Of a DNA stretch of 24,375 nucleotides, positions 7,565-15,800 are shown in pieces (the first letter of the stretch is position 1; each line of letters begins with the position of its first letter). The position numbers were made by a program, and so were the translations under genes. The DNA comes from CAZSPL01 sp964608735. GTDB lineage: Bacteria; JAJVIF01; JAPKYR01; CAZSPL01. The stretch spans positions 1 to 24,375 of the forward strand of contig CAZSPL010000032.1 of the NCBI GenBank assembly GCA_964608735.1. The letters are read 5' to 3'. A model generated the notes under the pieces. It was given only the letters and a program-made list of their open reading frames with translations, did no database searches and was not told where the DNA came from.

Positions 7565-7783
7565 GTGAGACGCGAAAAAAGATTCTACATGGTGGAAGAA
7601 GATATCCGCTACTACCAGGAAATGTTCAACAAGAGCCTGAGTTTCGGCATCGCGCCGGTTACCAGCCCGGATATAATCGCCGAGTTTTTTCGATACGCCG
7701 ATTTTGTGGAGAAGGAATTTTCCTATCGCATAAACGTGATGAATTTCCCGCAGGTGTTCACGACGAAGCTGATTAACATCTGA
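7565..7783 (+). CDS. Small hypothetical protein, 72 residues
   Basis: The GTG start at 7565 is supported by a perfect AAGGAGG (7550-7556) with eight-base spacing, and the gene ends 35 bases before a good terminator, so it is probably really expressed. The product is a mixed-charge, aromatic-rich, probably helical protein (KRFYMVEEDIRYYQEMFNK, then SPDIIAEFFRYADFVEKEF). It has no signal peptide, membrane segment, cysteine or known motif. It stands alone on the plus strand between the SelB fragment and a convergent operon. I do not recognise it. Confidence 0.6.
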   Translation: MRREKRFYMVEEDIRYYQEMFNKSLSFGIAPVTSPDIIAEFFRYADFVEKEFSYRINVMNFPQVFTTKLINI

Positions 7784-7818
7784 GTTGAAACCATTTCCCC
7801 TGGTTTTCTTCGGACATG

Positions 7819-7855
7819 CCGCCGGCTCAGGGCAACCTTCAAGCCGGCGGTTTTT
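7819..7855 (+). terminator. Rho-independent terminator after the 72-residue ORF
   Basis: CCGCCGGCT (7819-7827) pairs with AGCCGGCGG (7842-7850) as a nine-base stem, followed by five T and then an AT-rich stretch. It ends eight bases before the stop codon of the convergent LolA-like gene; on the minus strand the same stem lacks a T-run, so it mainly serves the plus-strand transcript. Confidence 0.88.
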
Positions 7856-7862
7856 ATTATCC

Positions 7863-8690
7863 CTACCCGAGGTCTATCGGCTCGAACGCATCCTCTTCAC
7901 CGCGATGCAGCGTCTCGGCGAAATCCTCGGCGTTGAATTCCCAGTTGTACCAGCTTCCCCACAACGTTACATAGAAGAACGGGCTGATGAAGATCTCGCC
8001 GTAGCCGTATGCCGGAAGCAGCTTCCCGTCGCGCTCGCGGTAGTAAAACTCGCCGCTGCCCTGCCCCCTCCAGTAGCCGTTGTCGAAATGCGATTCGATC
8101 CTGCTGAGGTAGCCTTCTTCCGTATCGAATTCGTAGATAGAATACTTGATAAATTGCTCCTTGTAATTCTTCGCCGAGATCCTGACCATGTGCGTTTCCC
8201 GTTCGTTTATTTCGCCGGTCCCGAGATATTCAATGTCGTAGTTGTCCATGATCGAAGGGATGTTTATCTGCCCGCCGGGAAGCGGCAGGAGGTTGGTGAA
8301 CACCGGCTTGTCGGGAACCGTCTCGCTCCTTATGACATCCATTCCCATCATCCTGAGCAGATACCAGCCGGGGGACTCATAGAAGTAATGCGAAATTATC
8401 GGGCTGAACCTCGCCTTGTAGGCGACATCGCCGCTTTTCAGGTCATCGAGCGTAAGTTCCTTCCCGGGGTCGCGGTATATGACGATGTCCACCGCCATAT
8501 TTTCGATATCCTGGCTTGTGAAGAAACTATCCGCACGGTTGATGATATCCATCAGCTCTTCATTTGAGATTTCGGCTATTCCCGCGCTCGCCACAGGCGG
8601 CACACCAGTTCGTTCAAGAGTGGTATCCTGCGCGAGTGCGGGAAGTGTAATGAGTGCGAGCAGCATTATGGCAAATGTAATACATCTCAT
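7863..8690 (-). CDS. LolA-like periplasmic protein (outer-membrane lipoprotein-sorting family)
   Basis: The 275-residue product has a Sec signal peptide ending LPALAQD (about residue 21). Then come ISNEELMDIINRADSFF, the helix that opens many COG2834-type proteins, and a long run of beta strands typical of the LolA/LolB-like half-barrel (MAVDIVIYRD, DVAYKARFSPIISHYFYES, YSIYEFDTEEGYLSRIESHFD, EFYYRERDGKLLPAYGYGEI). Members of this group bind lipids or sort lipoproteins in the periplasm; many stand apart from classical LolA and their cargo is unknown. ATG 8690 is preceded by a GAGG ribosome-binding site. It is the last gene of the minus-strand cluster, 39 bases after the YfhO-like gene, so a shared job in envelope assembly is plausible. 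Confidence 0.75.
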   Translation of the reverse strand: MRCITFAIMLLALITLPALAQDTTLERTGVPPVASAGIAEISNEELMDIINRADSFFTSQDIENMAVDIVIYRDPGKELTLDDLKSGDVAYKARFSPIISHYFYESPGWYLLRMMGMDVIRSETVPDKPVFTNLLPLPGGQINIPSIMDNYDIEYLGTGEINERETHMVRISAKNYKEQFIKYSIYEFDTEEGYLSRIESHFDNGYWRGQGSGEFYYRERDGKLLPAYGYGEIFISPFFYVTLWGSWYNWEFNAEDFAETLHRGEEDAFEPIDLG

Positions 8691-8729
8691 GGCGTATCCT
8701 CACAGGTTTTACGTTCGGGTATATTTATA

Positions 8730-11420
8730 CTACTCTTCCTCGTCTTCGTCATTCCCTTCGTATGTAACTTTCCTTCCAAACAGGCCGTAGCGTACTATCT
8801 TCGATGTTCCGTTCGACGGCTTTTCCTTTTCGGGTGACTGATACCAGCCGTCGATGAACCTCTTTCCGACGGCCAGCAGAATGAAGAGCACCAACGACAG
8901 CAGTGAAATGTATATGCCGTTTGTGAACGACGCCGGTTTGTAGACGAACTCAACCTCGTGCGTGCCCGGTGTATTCAGCACGACGCCGCGGAAATAGAGG
9001 TTCGCCCGCAGTATCTCGGCATCCTTGCCGTCGACTTTCGCATGCCATCCCGGGTAGAAGCTGTCGGCGAGAACGAGCACGCCCGGGCGATTTATCTCCA
9101 CCGTTGCCGTGATACGTTCAGGCTCGATGATCGTCGGTGTGATACGGGTGGTGATGCCGGCTTCTTCGGGAGTGAATGTCGGCACATTGCTCCCCGATGA
9201 CAGGATTATCTTCCTCTCGAAATCGAATCCGCCTATCGAGCCCGCGATTTCCGCGAGCCGGGCGATGTCGGAATTGTCGACGACGATCACTTCTTCGGGA
9301 TGCACGACATAAGCCCGCGGCAGCGCCATATGATTGCGGTAGATGAGGACATCGCCCTGGTATACTCTCTCGAACCGTCCCCCTTCGGGAAGCTGGTAGC
9401 TGCTGATAAGGAAATCGACGTCCATAAGGTCGATCAGAAGATGAAGCGGGCGCCCGTTGGTCAGTGTGTCCGCGGGGATCATCCGCCCGGTCACGATATC
9501 GTTAAGCTGTTGCTTGACGGCGCCGTCGAGGAGATAGAAATCCTCGGTATACAGGCTGGCGAATCCGCCTGCGTCGTACAGCCCGAAGTACGCCGACAAA
9601 TCCGGCGGCACCATTTCCCTCAACGCGAAGTAGCGCTCATCACTTCCCCCGCCGCCCTGGTACCACACGGTGACCGGTTTGTCGCCGAAAAGCCATGAGG
9701 CATAGTTGAGTTGTCCGTATGAGTAAATGCGCGAATTGGGGCTCTTCTCCTTGATGAATGCGACTGAATCCGGGTCGTCGAGGAAGAACCTGCCGTCGAT
9801 AAGCCTGTTGTTATGATTTGTCGCGGTGACGAGGAACAGGTCGCAAAGGTTGATGATAAGGAAGGCGAAAACAAGCGCTCGCGGGCTTGCCGAACGTCCG
9901 AATATTATGTTCATAAGCGGTATCGCGGCGGCGAACGCGACGAAGTAGAGTATTACCGCGGGGACGAGATTCCGCCATGCTTCGTATTGCGCGAAGTTGT
10001 CGGAATCGATTCTTATTCCGAGCGGCCCGGCGAGCGTCGATTGCATGAGGCCGTCGAATGCCGCTTTGCCCGTCGAGCCGAACCATGGAAGCGAGCCGAT
10101 TATGGCGATTATTGCCAGCAGGATTAACGCGAAAATATAGGGAGCCTTCGATGGCGGCACCGGTTCTTCTTCATCCTCATCTTCGTCGTCCTCTTCGTCC
10201 ATCCGTGATAAGATGCGCTCAGCGCCGAATCCGGCAAGCAGCGACGCGGCGAATATGAACACAATGAGGAACCTGTCGGGCGCGCGGAATTTGTCGAAGA
10301 AAGGCACGGAGTTGTATAGCACATCGAAAAGGCGTCCCGCCGGACCGAGCGCCAGAACCGCGAAAATTATCGCGACCGGCCCAAAAATGCCCGAGCGTCT
10401 ACTTCCGAGGGCATAGATCGCGAGCGCGAGAGCGATGACGCCGATGTATCCGAAAAAATTAGGCGCGGGCGGGATTCCGGGAAGCATCGCGCCGCTGGAG
10501 GGATTGCCGTAATAATTGGGCATCGCGATGTCTATCAAATGCTGGGCGGGGAATGAATAGGAACTCGCGATTTCATAGCTCGCTTCCACGCCGCGCATCG
10601 AGAGCCCGGTCAACTCGTATGTCGGCGACAACTGGAAAGCGTAGAATCCGACGGCGAATCCGAATCCGAGCGCAAGCTTCAGCACGCGCACGAGGGTAAT
10701 GAAAAACGCTTGTCTCGAAATTGAAGCGAGCACCACGTAGACGGTATCGATGGCGACCAGGAGCGCGGTTATCGCGGATACTTGCAGGCTTCCGCCCATC
10801 ATCTGGAGCATAAGGGTCAGCGCGAGAAGGAATGTCCACTTGATGCCGTGCTCGCGAAGGCATCGCCGCGCGAGATAAAGGACCAGCGGTATCCATACCG
10901 CCGAGCGGAAGATGGTGAAATTTATTATCAGCGAGCAGAATAATCCCGAGAATGCGAATGCCGTCGCCGAGAACATCGCCGCGATGGGCCGCTGCCCGAG
11001 ATATCGCGCGAGTAGATACATGAACGCCCCGGCGAGGAAAAAATGGAAAAGGGCGTCGAGGGTGAACGCGAGGTGTATCGGCACGAGGGCGTAGGCAAGG
11101 CGCGTCGGGGGATAGAATACCGCGCCCTGGCTTTCGGCGAACAGCGGGAATCCGCAGAAGAACCGGTCGGTCCAGAGGGGCATTTTCCCTTCCGAAAGCT
11201 GCTCGGCGTTGATGGCCTGGTACGGATTGTAGACGTTCATCACGTCGCCGGCGAAGAACACTTTCCCGCCGAGCGCCGCGGGATTGAAGAACAGCACCAC
11301 CAAGCCCGCTATCAACAGGAGGAACAGCAGGTCCACAGCGGTGAAGCGGGATGCCTCGGCCTGAAGAACTTCATCTTCACCCGGATCCGTCTTTCGATTT
11401 TCACGTTTACCGCGCTTCAA
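8730..11420 (-). CDS. YfhO-family polytopic membrane protein
   Basis: YfhO-like proteins are large GT-C-fold-like membrane proteins; in Firmicutes YfhO is tied to glycosylation of lipoteichoic acid. This 896-residue version has the family opening after the first membrane segment (GGKVFFAGDVMNVYNPYQAIN, PLWTDRFFCGFPLFAESQGAVFYPP), about a dozen hydrophobic segments, a soluble beta domain with LVLADSFYPGWHAKVDGK and TPGTHEVEFVYKP, and a last membrane helix (GIYISLLSLVLFILLAVG). Two acidic low-complexity stretches are odd: MDEEDDEDEDEEEPVPP between membrane helices and NDEDEEE at the C-terminus. The start is TTG 11420 with GGAAGA at 11426-11431, 15 bases after the mutS2 stop. It probably acts as a glycosyltransferase or glycan-handling protein in the envelope; the substrate is unknown. 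Confidence 0.85.
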   Translation of the reverse strand: MKRGKRENRKTDPGEDEVLQAEASRFTAVDLLFLLLIAGLVVLFFNPAALGGKVFFAGDVMNVYNPYQAINAEQLSEGKMPLWTDRFFCGFPLFAESQGAVFYPPTRLAYALVPIHLAFTLDALFHFFLAGAFMYLLARYLGQRPIAAMFSATAFAFSGLFCSLIINFTIFRSAVWIPLVLYLARRCLREHGIKWTFLLALTLMLQMMGGSLQVSAITALLVAIDTVYVVLASISRQAFFITLVRVLKLALGFGFAVGFYAFQLSPTYELTGLSMRGVEASYEIASSYSFPAQHLIDIAMPNYYGNPSSGAMLPGIPPAPNFFGYIGVIALALAIYALGSRRSGIFGPVAIIFAVLALGPAGRLFDVLYNSVPFFDKFRAPDRFLIVFIFAASLLAGFGAERILSRMDEEDDEDEDEEEPVPPSKAPYIFALILLAIIAIIGSLPWFGSTGKAAFDGLMQSTLAGPLGIRIDSDNFAQYEAWRNLVPAVILYFVAFAAAIPLMNIIFGRSASPRALVFAFLIINLCDLFLVTATNHNNRLIDGRFFLDDPDSVAFIKEKSPNSRIYSYGQLNYASWLFGDKPVTVWYQGGGGSDERYFALREMVPPDLSAYFGLYDAGGFASLYTEDFYLLDGAVKQQLNDIVTGRMIPADTLTNGRPLHLLIDLMDVDFLISSYQLPEGGRFERVYQGDVLIYRNHMALPRAYVVHPEEVIVVDNSDIARLAEIAGSIGGFDFERKIILSSGSNVPTFTPEEAGITTRITPTIIEPERITATVEINRPGVLVLADSFYPGWHAKVDGKDAEILRANLYFRGVVLNTPGTHEVEFVYKPASFTNGIYISLLSLVLFILLAVGKRFIDGWYQSPEKEKPSNGTSKIVRYGLFGRKVTYEGNDEDEEE

Positions 11421-11435
11421 ACCATTCTTCCGTAA

Positions 11436-13856
11436 TTATTCTTTAAATCGTACTATCGTGGCCCCGACGCCGCCTTCGTTCGGCGTGCCCGAGCGGAATG
11501 ATTCAACGAGGTCATGCTTTTTCAGATGTTCTTGCACCGCCCGCCTCAACTGGCCGGTGCCGATTCCGTGGACAATAGAGACTTCCGCCTTCTTTGCATA
11601 ATACGCTTTGTCGAGATACTCGTCGAGCTTGAGCAGTCCCTGCTCGACACGCTCGCCGTGAAGGTCAAGCTGCCCGAGTACCGCCGCGGGGATCGGTGTC
11701 TTCACCGCGTGGGCCCTGGCTTCATACTGCTCTTCGATCTTGCGCAGGCCCGAACCGTCGATCGTCATTTTAAGCGATTCCACGGCGACTTTATACTGCC
11801 CCTTCCGCCCATCACCAATGATCCTCCCCTCTTTCTTCAAATCGATGAGCCAGACCTTGTCGCCCACCTCGAAAACATCCTCGCCCAAAGGTTCTTCCGA
11901 TTGGATGATCAAAGCTTCGCCGGGGACCTGCATCAGGTTGCGCTTGCGCCGGATTTTGGTGAGTGTCCTCTCCAGTTCCTCAAAATCGCTGTCACGTATC
12001 CCTCCTTCCTCCACCGGTTTGTCGGCGACTTTCGCGGTCTGCTTGAGTATGCTGTCCCGCTGCTTGAGCGCCTTCGAAACGACATCCCTCGCGTATTCGA
12101 GCGCGTGCGTCACGCCGTCGAGGATATCGGCCATCACGTAATTCTGCAGCACGACGAGCTTGGCGCGTTTGTCGTTTATGGATGCTGATTCGCGCTCGAG
12201 ATTGTCGACCTGGATCCTTAGGGCGTCACGCTTGGTCTGCAAGAGGGTTATGTCGATTTCAAGAAGATCGGTCCCCTGCCCGACGATTTCCTTCGCCCTC
12301 TCAACGAGCTTCCGGTCCAGTCCGAAACGTTCGCTCATGAGCAGGGCGTATGACGCACCGAGGCTGTCGAGAAGAAGGCTGTATCTCGGCTCGACTTTTT
12401 CGATGTCGAAATCGACGCTTGCCGCCGTGAGTGCGTCGGCGCGTTTCATCACGAGATTCTTCAGCGCTGGAAGATGTGTCGTAATCGCGAAATACGCGCC
12501 CTTGTCGATGAGATATTCGATAACCGCGAGCGCAAGGGCGGAGCCTTCCTGAGGGTCGGTTGAACGCCCTATCTCATCGAGCAGCACCAGGGAAGGTTTC
12601 CCGGATGATGCGTTGTTTATGGTGTGAATCATGCCCTTGAGAAATTCGATATGCGCGCTGAACGATGACAGGCTAAGGTCGATATTCTGCCGGTCGCCGA
12701 TCTCCGCGAGGACAGACTCGAACCGCGGAAGCGATGTTTCATAGCCCGTGGGCACATGGAGTCCCGATTGGTTCAGGAGGACGCAGAGTCCCATCGATTT
12801 CAGCGAAACTGTCTTGCCCCCCGCGTTTGGGCCGGTGATTATCAGCCCCTTGCGTCCCGATATCACGATATCGACGGGGATTATATCGCCGTGAAGGAAA
12901 GGATGCTTGACGCCCCTGATGGCTATTTCATCGGACACACCCGCCGCTACCGCCCGCCAGTCGCTGGACAGGCGTCCCTTGGCGAAAATGAAATCGAGCC
13001 GCATGCCGTTTTCGAGCGAATATCGAAGCTGCGCGGCATCATTGCCGATGTAATTGCTCAACTCATAAAGGATGCGCTCGACCTCTGCGGCTTCCGCGCC
13101 AAGCAGCGTCTGGAGCTTGTTATTGCGCTCGACCATCTCGATCGGCTCGACGAAGAATGTCTGCCGCGTATCGCTCGCAGACTGGATGACCACATCCTCG
13201 GTTCGAAGATGCTCGCTTCGGAACGGGAGCACATAGCGCCCGTTGCGCATCGTGAAATTGTCCTCGCGAAGATAACCTTTGCGCGAGAATTTCTGCACGA
13301 GATGCCGGAGACGTTCCTCGATTTCCGCGCGCGCATGTTCGAGCGATTTGCGTATCTTTCGAAGTTCCGGCGACGCCGAATCGAGCACCCATCCTTCCGG
13401 ATGGATGCACTTCGAGATGTGTTCTTCAAGTTCCGGGAATCGTAACACCTGCCCGGCTGTCCGCCCGAGTATGGTATATTCGAAGCGGGCGTTGAGTATG
13501 GCATCCGATGCAACCCTCAGAAGCCGCACCGTACGCGCCACTGCGAGGATTTCCTCGATTCCGAGCAGGCTGCCCTTCTCGGCGCGCAAGGTTATCGGGC
13601 GCAAATCATCCATCTGCGAGAACACCGGGAGCGATTTTTCGCTGTCGATGAATGAGCGCGATTCGTTCGTCTCGGCAAGGGCTGAATCGATGGATGCGTC
13701 GTCGGTCATCGGGTGAAGCTTCTTCACGAGTGGGATGCTTATATCCGACTGCAGGCGCGAAATGAGTTCGTCGCGCACGCGGAAATAATCCAGTGGCTCG
13801 AAACTGAAACGCTCTTCGATACCGAGGGGTTCTGATGTGTCGCGAGTCGAATGCAT
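11436..13856 (-). CDS. mutS2: MutS2-family ATPase with Smr domain
   Basis: MutS2 proteins lack mismatch recognition and act on branched DNA or, in some bacteria, on collided ribosomes. The 806 residues are the normal length. Visible are the N-terminal clamp region, Walker A GPNAGGKT (342-349) followed by VSLKSMGLCVLLNQSG, the signature loop LSLSSFSAH (394-402), Walker B LVLLDEIGRSTDP (423-435), a coiled coil (about 535-620), and the C-terminal Smr domain with LDLHG and HGIGTGQL (both nuclease-associated motifs intact). ATG 13856 has only a weak Shine-Dalgarno sequence. The gene sits between a DNA-repair glycosylase and a YfhO-like gene, and its leader contains three tandem small hairpins. Confidence 0.95.
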   Translation of the reverse strand: MHSTRDTSEPLGIEERFSFEPLDYFRVRDELISRLQSDISIPLVKKLHPMTDDASIDSALAETNESRSFIDSEKSLPVFSQMDDLRPITLRAEKGSLLGIEEILAVARTVRLLRVASDAILNARFEYTILGRTAGQVLRFPELEEHISKCIHPEGWVLDSASPELRKIRKSLEHARAEIEERLRHLVQKFSRKGYLREDNFTMRNGRYVLPFRSEHLRTEDVVIQSASDTRQTFFVEPIEMVERNNKLQTLLGAEAAEVERILYELSNYIGNDAAQLRYSLENGMRLDFIFAKGRLSSDWRAVAAGVSDEIAIRGVKHPFLHGDIIPVDIVISGRKGLIITGPNAGGKTVSLKSMGLCVLLNQSGLHVPTGYETSLPRFESVLAEIGDRQNIDLSLSSFSAHIEFLKGMIHTINNASSGKPSLVLLDEIGRSTDPQEGSALALAVIEYLIDKGAYFAITTHLPALKNLVMKRADALTAASVDFDIEKVEPRYSLLLDSLGASYALLMSERFGLDRKLVERAKEIVGQGTDLLEIDITLLQTKRDALRIQVDNLERESASINDKRAKLVVLQNYVMADILDGVTHALEYARDVVSKALKQRDSILKQTAKVADKPVEEGGIRDSDFEELERTLTKIRRKRNLMQVPGEALIIQSEEPLGEDVFEVGDKVWLIDLKKEGRIIGDGRKGQYKVAVESLKMTIDGSGLRKIEEQYEARAHAVKTPIPAAVLGQLDLHGERVEQGLLKLDEYLDKAYYAKKAEVSIVHGIGTGQLRRAVQEHLKKHDLVESFRSGTPNEGGVGATIVRFKE

Positions 13857-13873
13857 TACATCACGCCAGACAA

Positions 13874-13916
13874 CCGGAAACCGGAATGCCCGAAACGGGC
13901 CGCCCGAATCGTCGGG
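13874..13916 (-). other. Three tandem mini-hairpins in the mutS2 leader
   Basis: Three short perfect stems follow one another: CCGG-AAA-CCGG (13874-13884), GCCCG-AAA-CGGGC (13888-13900) and CCCGA-ATCG-TCGGG (13903-13916), written on the plus strand. They lie 18-60 bases upstream of the mutS2 start, next to an AT-rich block (13921-13955) that may hold its promoter. They have no T-runs. A role in mRNA processing or attenuation from the upstream genes is inferred only. Confidence 0.4.
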
Positions 13917-13991
13917 AAGTCAATATACTTAATATCATTTAATTATCCTTAATATTGGCGGTTATGCAAAGCGGGAGCACGGGTGGACTCG

Positions 13992-14597
13992 CTATTTCCT
14001 CGAAATCCATGGACTCCCCTTTATATAGAAGCGAAGCGGCCTTTCGGCGGCGTGCTTGATTCCGACGCGGGTTGTGCATATTATCGCGGGCCTCGAAGCT
14101 ATGTATTTCTTGTCAAGGTAAACGCGGATGTGTCCCCTTGCAAGGTCGGTGCCGTTGTCTTCCAGTGTGATGCCGAACGCCTGCGCGAGCTTGCCGGGAC
14201 CGTTTGCGAGGTCGATGTCGCGCGATGCTTTCTTGCGGTTCCGCCGCATGACGTCGATTCCCTCGAGCGGCTCGATTGCCCGGACAAGCACCGCCGTCCC
14301 CTCCCCTTCCGGTCCCGTCACGAGGTTTATGCAGTAGTACATGCCATAGATGAAGTAGACGTATAACACTCCTCCCGGCTCGAACATCACCCGGTTGCGC
14401 TCGGTCATCCCCCTCGACGCGTGGCACGCCGGGTCGTCGCGATATAAATACGCCTCGGTCTCGACGATGCGTCCGCCCAGAAGCCTGCCATTTTTCTCGG
14501 CATATATCAGGTGGCCGAGAAGGTCGCGGGCGACTTCAACGGTATCGCGCCGGAAGAATGGCGTTCCGGCAAGCCTGGTTCCCGGTGGAGTTTTCAT
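13992..14597 (-). CDS. 3-methyladenine DNA glycosylase (AAG/MPG family)
   Basis: This base-excision-repair enzyme removes alkylated or deaminated purines. The 201-residue protein has the full family pattern: FFRRDTVEVARDLLGHLI, the catalytic glutamate in GGRIVETEAYL, DPACHASRGMTERNRVMFEPGGVLYVYFIYGMYYCINLV, VLVRAIEPLEG and NGPGKLAQAFGIT. Its ATG overlaps the stop of the isomerase gene upstream as ATGA (14594-14597) and there is no separate Shine-Dalgarno sequence, so translation is coupled. Length is typical. It heads towards mutS2, forming a small repair pair. Confidence 0.95.
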   Translation of the reverse strand: MKTPPGTRLAGTPFFRRDTVEVARDLLGHLIYAEKNGRLLGGRIVETEAYLYRDDPACHASRGMTERNRVMFEPGGVLYVYFIYGMYYCINLVTGPEGEGTAVLVRAIEPLEGIDVMRRNRKKASRDIDLANGPGKLAQAFGITLEDNGTDLARGHIRVYLDKKYIASRPAIICTTRVGIKHAAERPLRFYIKGSPWISRK

Positions 14598-15700
14598 TTC
14601 AGGAGGGAAAGTTTCCGCTTTAAATCAGCGATGGGGTCGATCTTCACGGGATCGAACCGCCGCATCAGCGCGAGGTATATGCTGACATAATCCCCCATCT
14701 GCACGAGGCTCAATGCCCTCGCCAGGGGGTAATCGCCGGTCGAGCGGATAAGGAAGAAATCCCGCACCTTGCCGTTCAGCATTTCGTTTGTAAGTTCCCC
14801 CCGCAATGCGTTTCTCGGATGCTCATCGCGGTCCTTCAAACAAACAATGCTGCAACGGTTCGACCACTCCCATCCGGCGGCGAGGGGGACGATTTCGTTA
14901 TGATTCAGTTCCGGGAATGTCGCGACGTGGCATATCGCCTTCCCGTTTTCATTGAGCTGTGCCTGCCATCGCCGGGCTACCGGGTATGTGAAGTTGCTCT
15001 CGGCGAAAATAATCGGCAGGCTGTCGGCGAACGATGCCGCGACGCGCTTGGCCTGGTTCTTTTCCTTTTCGAGGAAGAAACCGAATTTCCTCTTCCCGCG
15101 CTTCAATTCAACGAGGGCATCCTTCAGGTTAGCCGATATGATTTCCTTCACATTCGGATTGCTCTGTACGAACGGCTTCAGGAAGGAGCACATCAAATAT
15201 CCAAGTGCGGCTCTCGGCGCGATGCATCCCTCTTTCACTGGTATGTGAATCCGGTTCCGCCATCCGGCCATCTCCTTGAGCGCGCCGCCCGACGATATCG
15301 CAAGCAACCTGGCACCATGGTTCATCGCCTGCATGTAGCCCCAGAGCGTTTCTTCGGTGTTCCCTGAATAGCTGAGGGAGATCACGAGAGTGCGCGGACC
15401 GACATAGAGCGGCAGGTTGTAATCGCGTATCACGGTAAACGGTTTATTGATGATGTCTTTCAGGGCGAGCCATGCGATATCGGCCGCGATAGCGCTTCCG
15501 CCCATCCCGTTAATGACGATGTTGTCGATATCGTCGGCAATATCGAAATCGAGGGCTACAGGTTCTTGGAGACTCGCGATGCCATCCTCGAGCTGACGAT
15601 CCCAATCATCAACCCACCTCATCATTCCACTCGGGTCGAAATCGAAGATTTTTCTGGAATCAAGGACTTCATCACGTTTTTGATAATTGCCCGACGACAT
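14594..15700 (-). CDS. Bifunctional phosphoglucose/phosphomannose isomerase
   Basis: SIS-fold isomerase of the archaeal/bacterial PGI/PMI type, interconverting fructose-6-phosphate with glucose-6-phosphate and mannose-6-phosphate. Visible motifs are the first SIS domain GMGGSAIAAD, the phosphate-binding SYSGNTEETL, ISSGGALKEMA, the catalytic region PELNHNEIVPL, and the second SIS domain. ATG 15700 is preferred because AGGTGG (15706-15711) lies five bases upstream; a GTG three codons earlier would sit inside that site. The product is 368 residues, normal for the family. The reaction supplies hexose phosphates for surface glycans, which fits the sugar-related genes at the left end and the YfhO-like gene downstream. 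Confidence 0.92.
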   Translation of the reverse strand: MSSGNYQKRDEVLDSRKIFDFDPSGMMRWVDDWDRQLEDGIASLQEPVALDFDIADDIDNIVINGMGGSAIAADIAWLALKDIINKPFTVIRDYNLPLYVGPRTLVISLSYSGNTEETLWGYMQAMNHGARLLAISSGGALKEMAGWRNRIHIPVKEGCIAPRAALGYLMCSFLKPFVQSNPNVKEIISANLKDALVELKRGKRKFGFFLEKEKNQAKRVAASFADSLPIIFAESNFTYPVARRWQAQLNENGKAICHVATFPELNHNEIVPLAAGWEWSNRCSIVCLKDRDEHPRNALRGELTNEMLNGKVRDFFLIRSTGDYPLARALSLVQMGDYVSIYLALMRRFDPVKIDPIADLKRKLSLLK

Positions 15701-15709
15701 TGCTTCCAC

Positions 15710-15800
15710 CTACGCGAGTATACTCCAACGCATTGATTCTACAAGTATACACAATTTGAGTCTAATTATGTTATACAATGAAAAATATTTTAATGTGCCG
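15710..15800 (-). promoter_or_regulatory. AT-rich spacer with repeated AGTATAC motifs upstream of the isomerase gene
   Basis: AGTATAC occurs at 15717-15723 (where it extends to the perfect palindrome AGTATACT) and again at 15744-15750. On the minus strand TATACT is a good -10 element, but no convincing -35 is placed 16-18 bases upstream. An internal promoter or operator is possible; evidence is limited to motif shape and composition. Confidence 0.25.

Noticed and set aside
7785..8567. 260-codon plus-strand ORF opposite the LolA-like gene
   Set aside because: It runs through the terminator stem at 7819-7855, lacks a ribosome-binding site and is antisense to a gene with signal peptide and family pattern.
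12756..13445. 229-codon plus-strand ORF inside mutS2
   Set aside because: It is a shadow of the MutS2 coding frame, whose ATPase motifs are intact.
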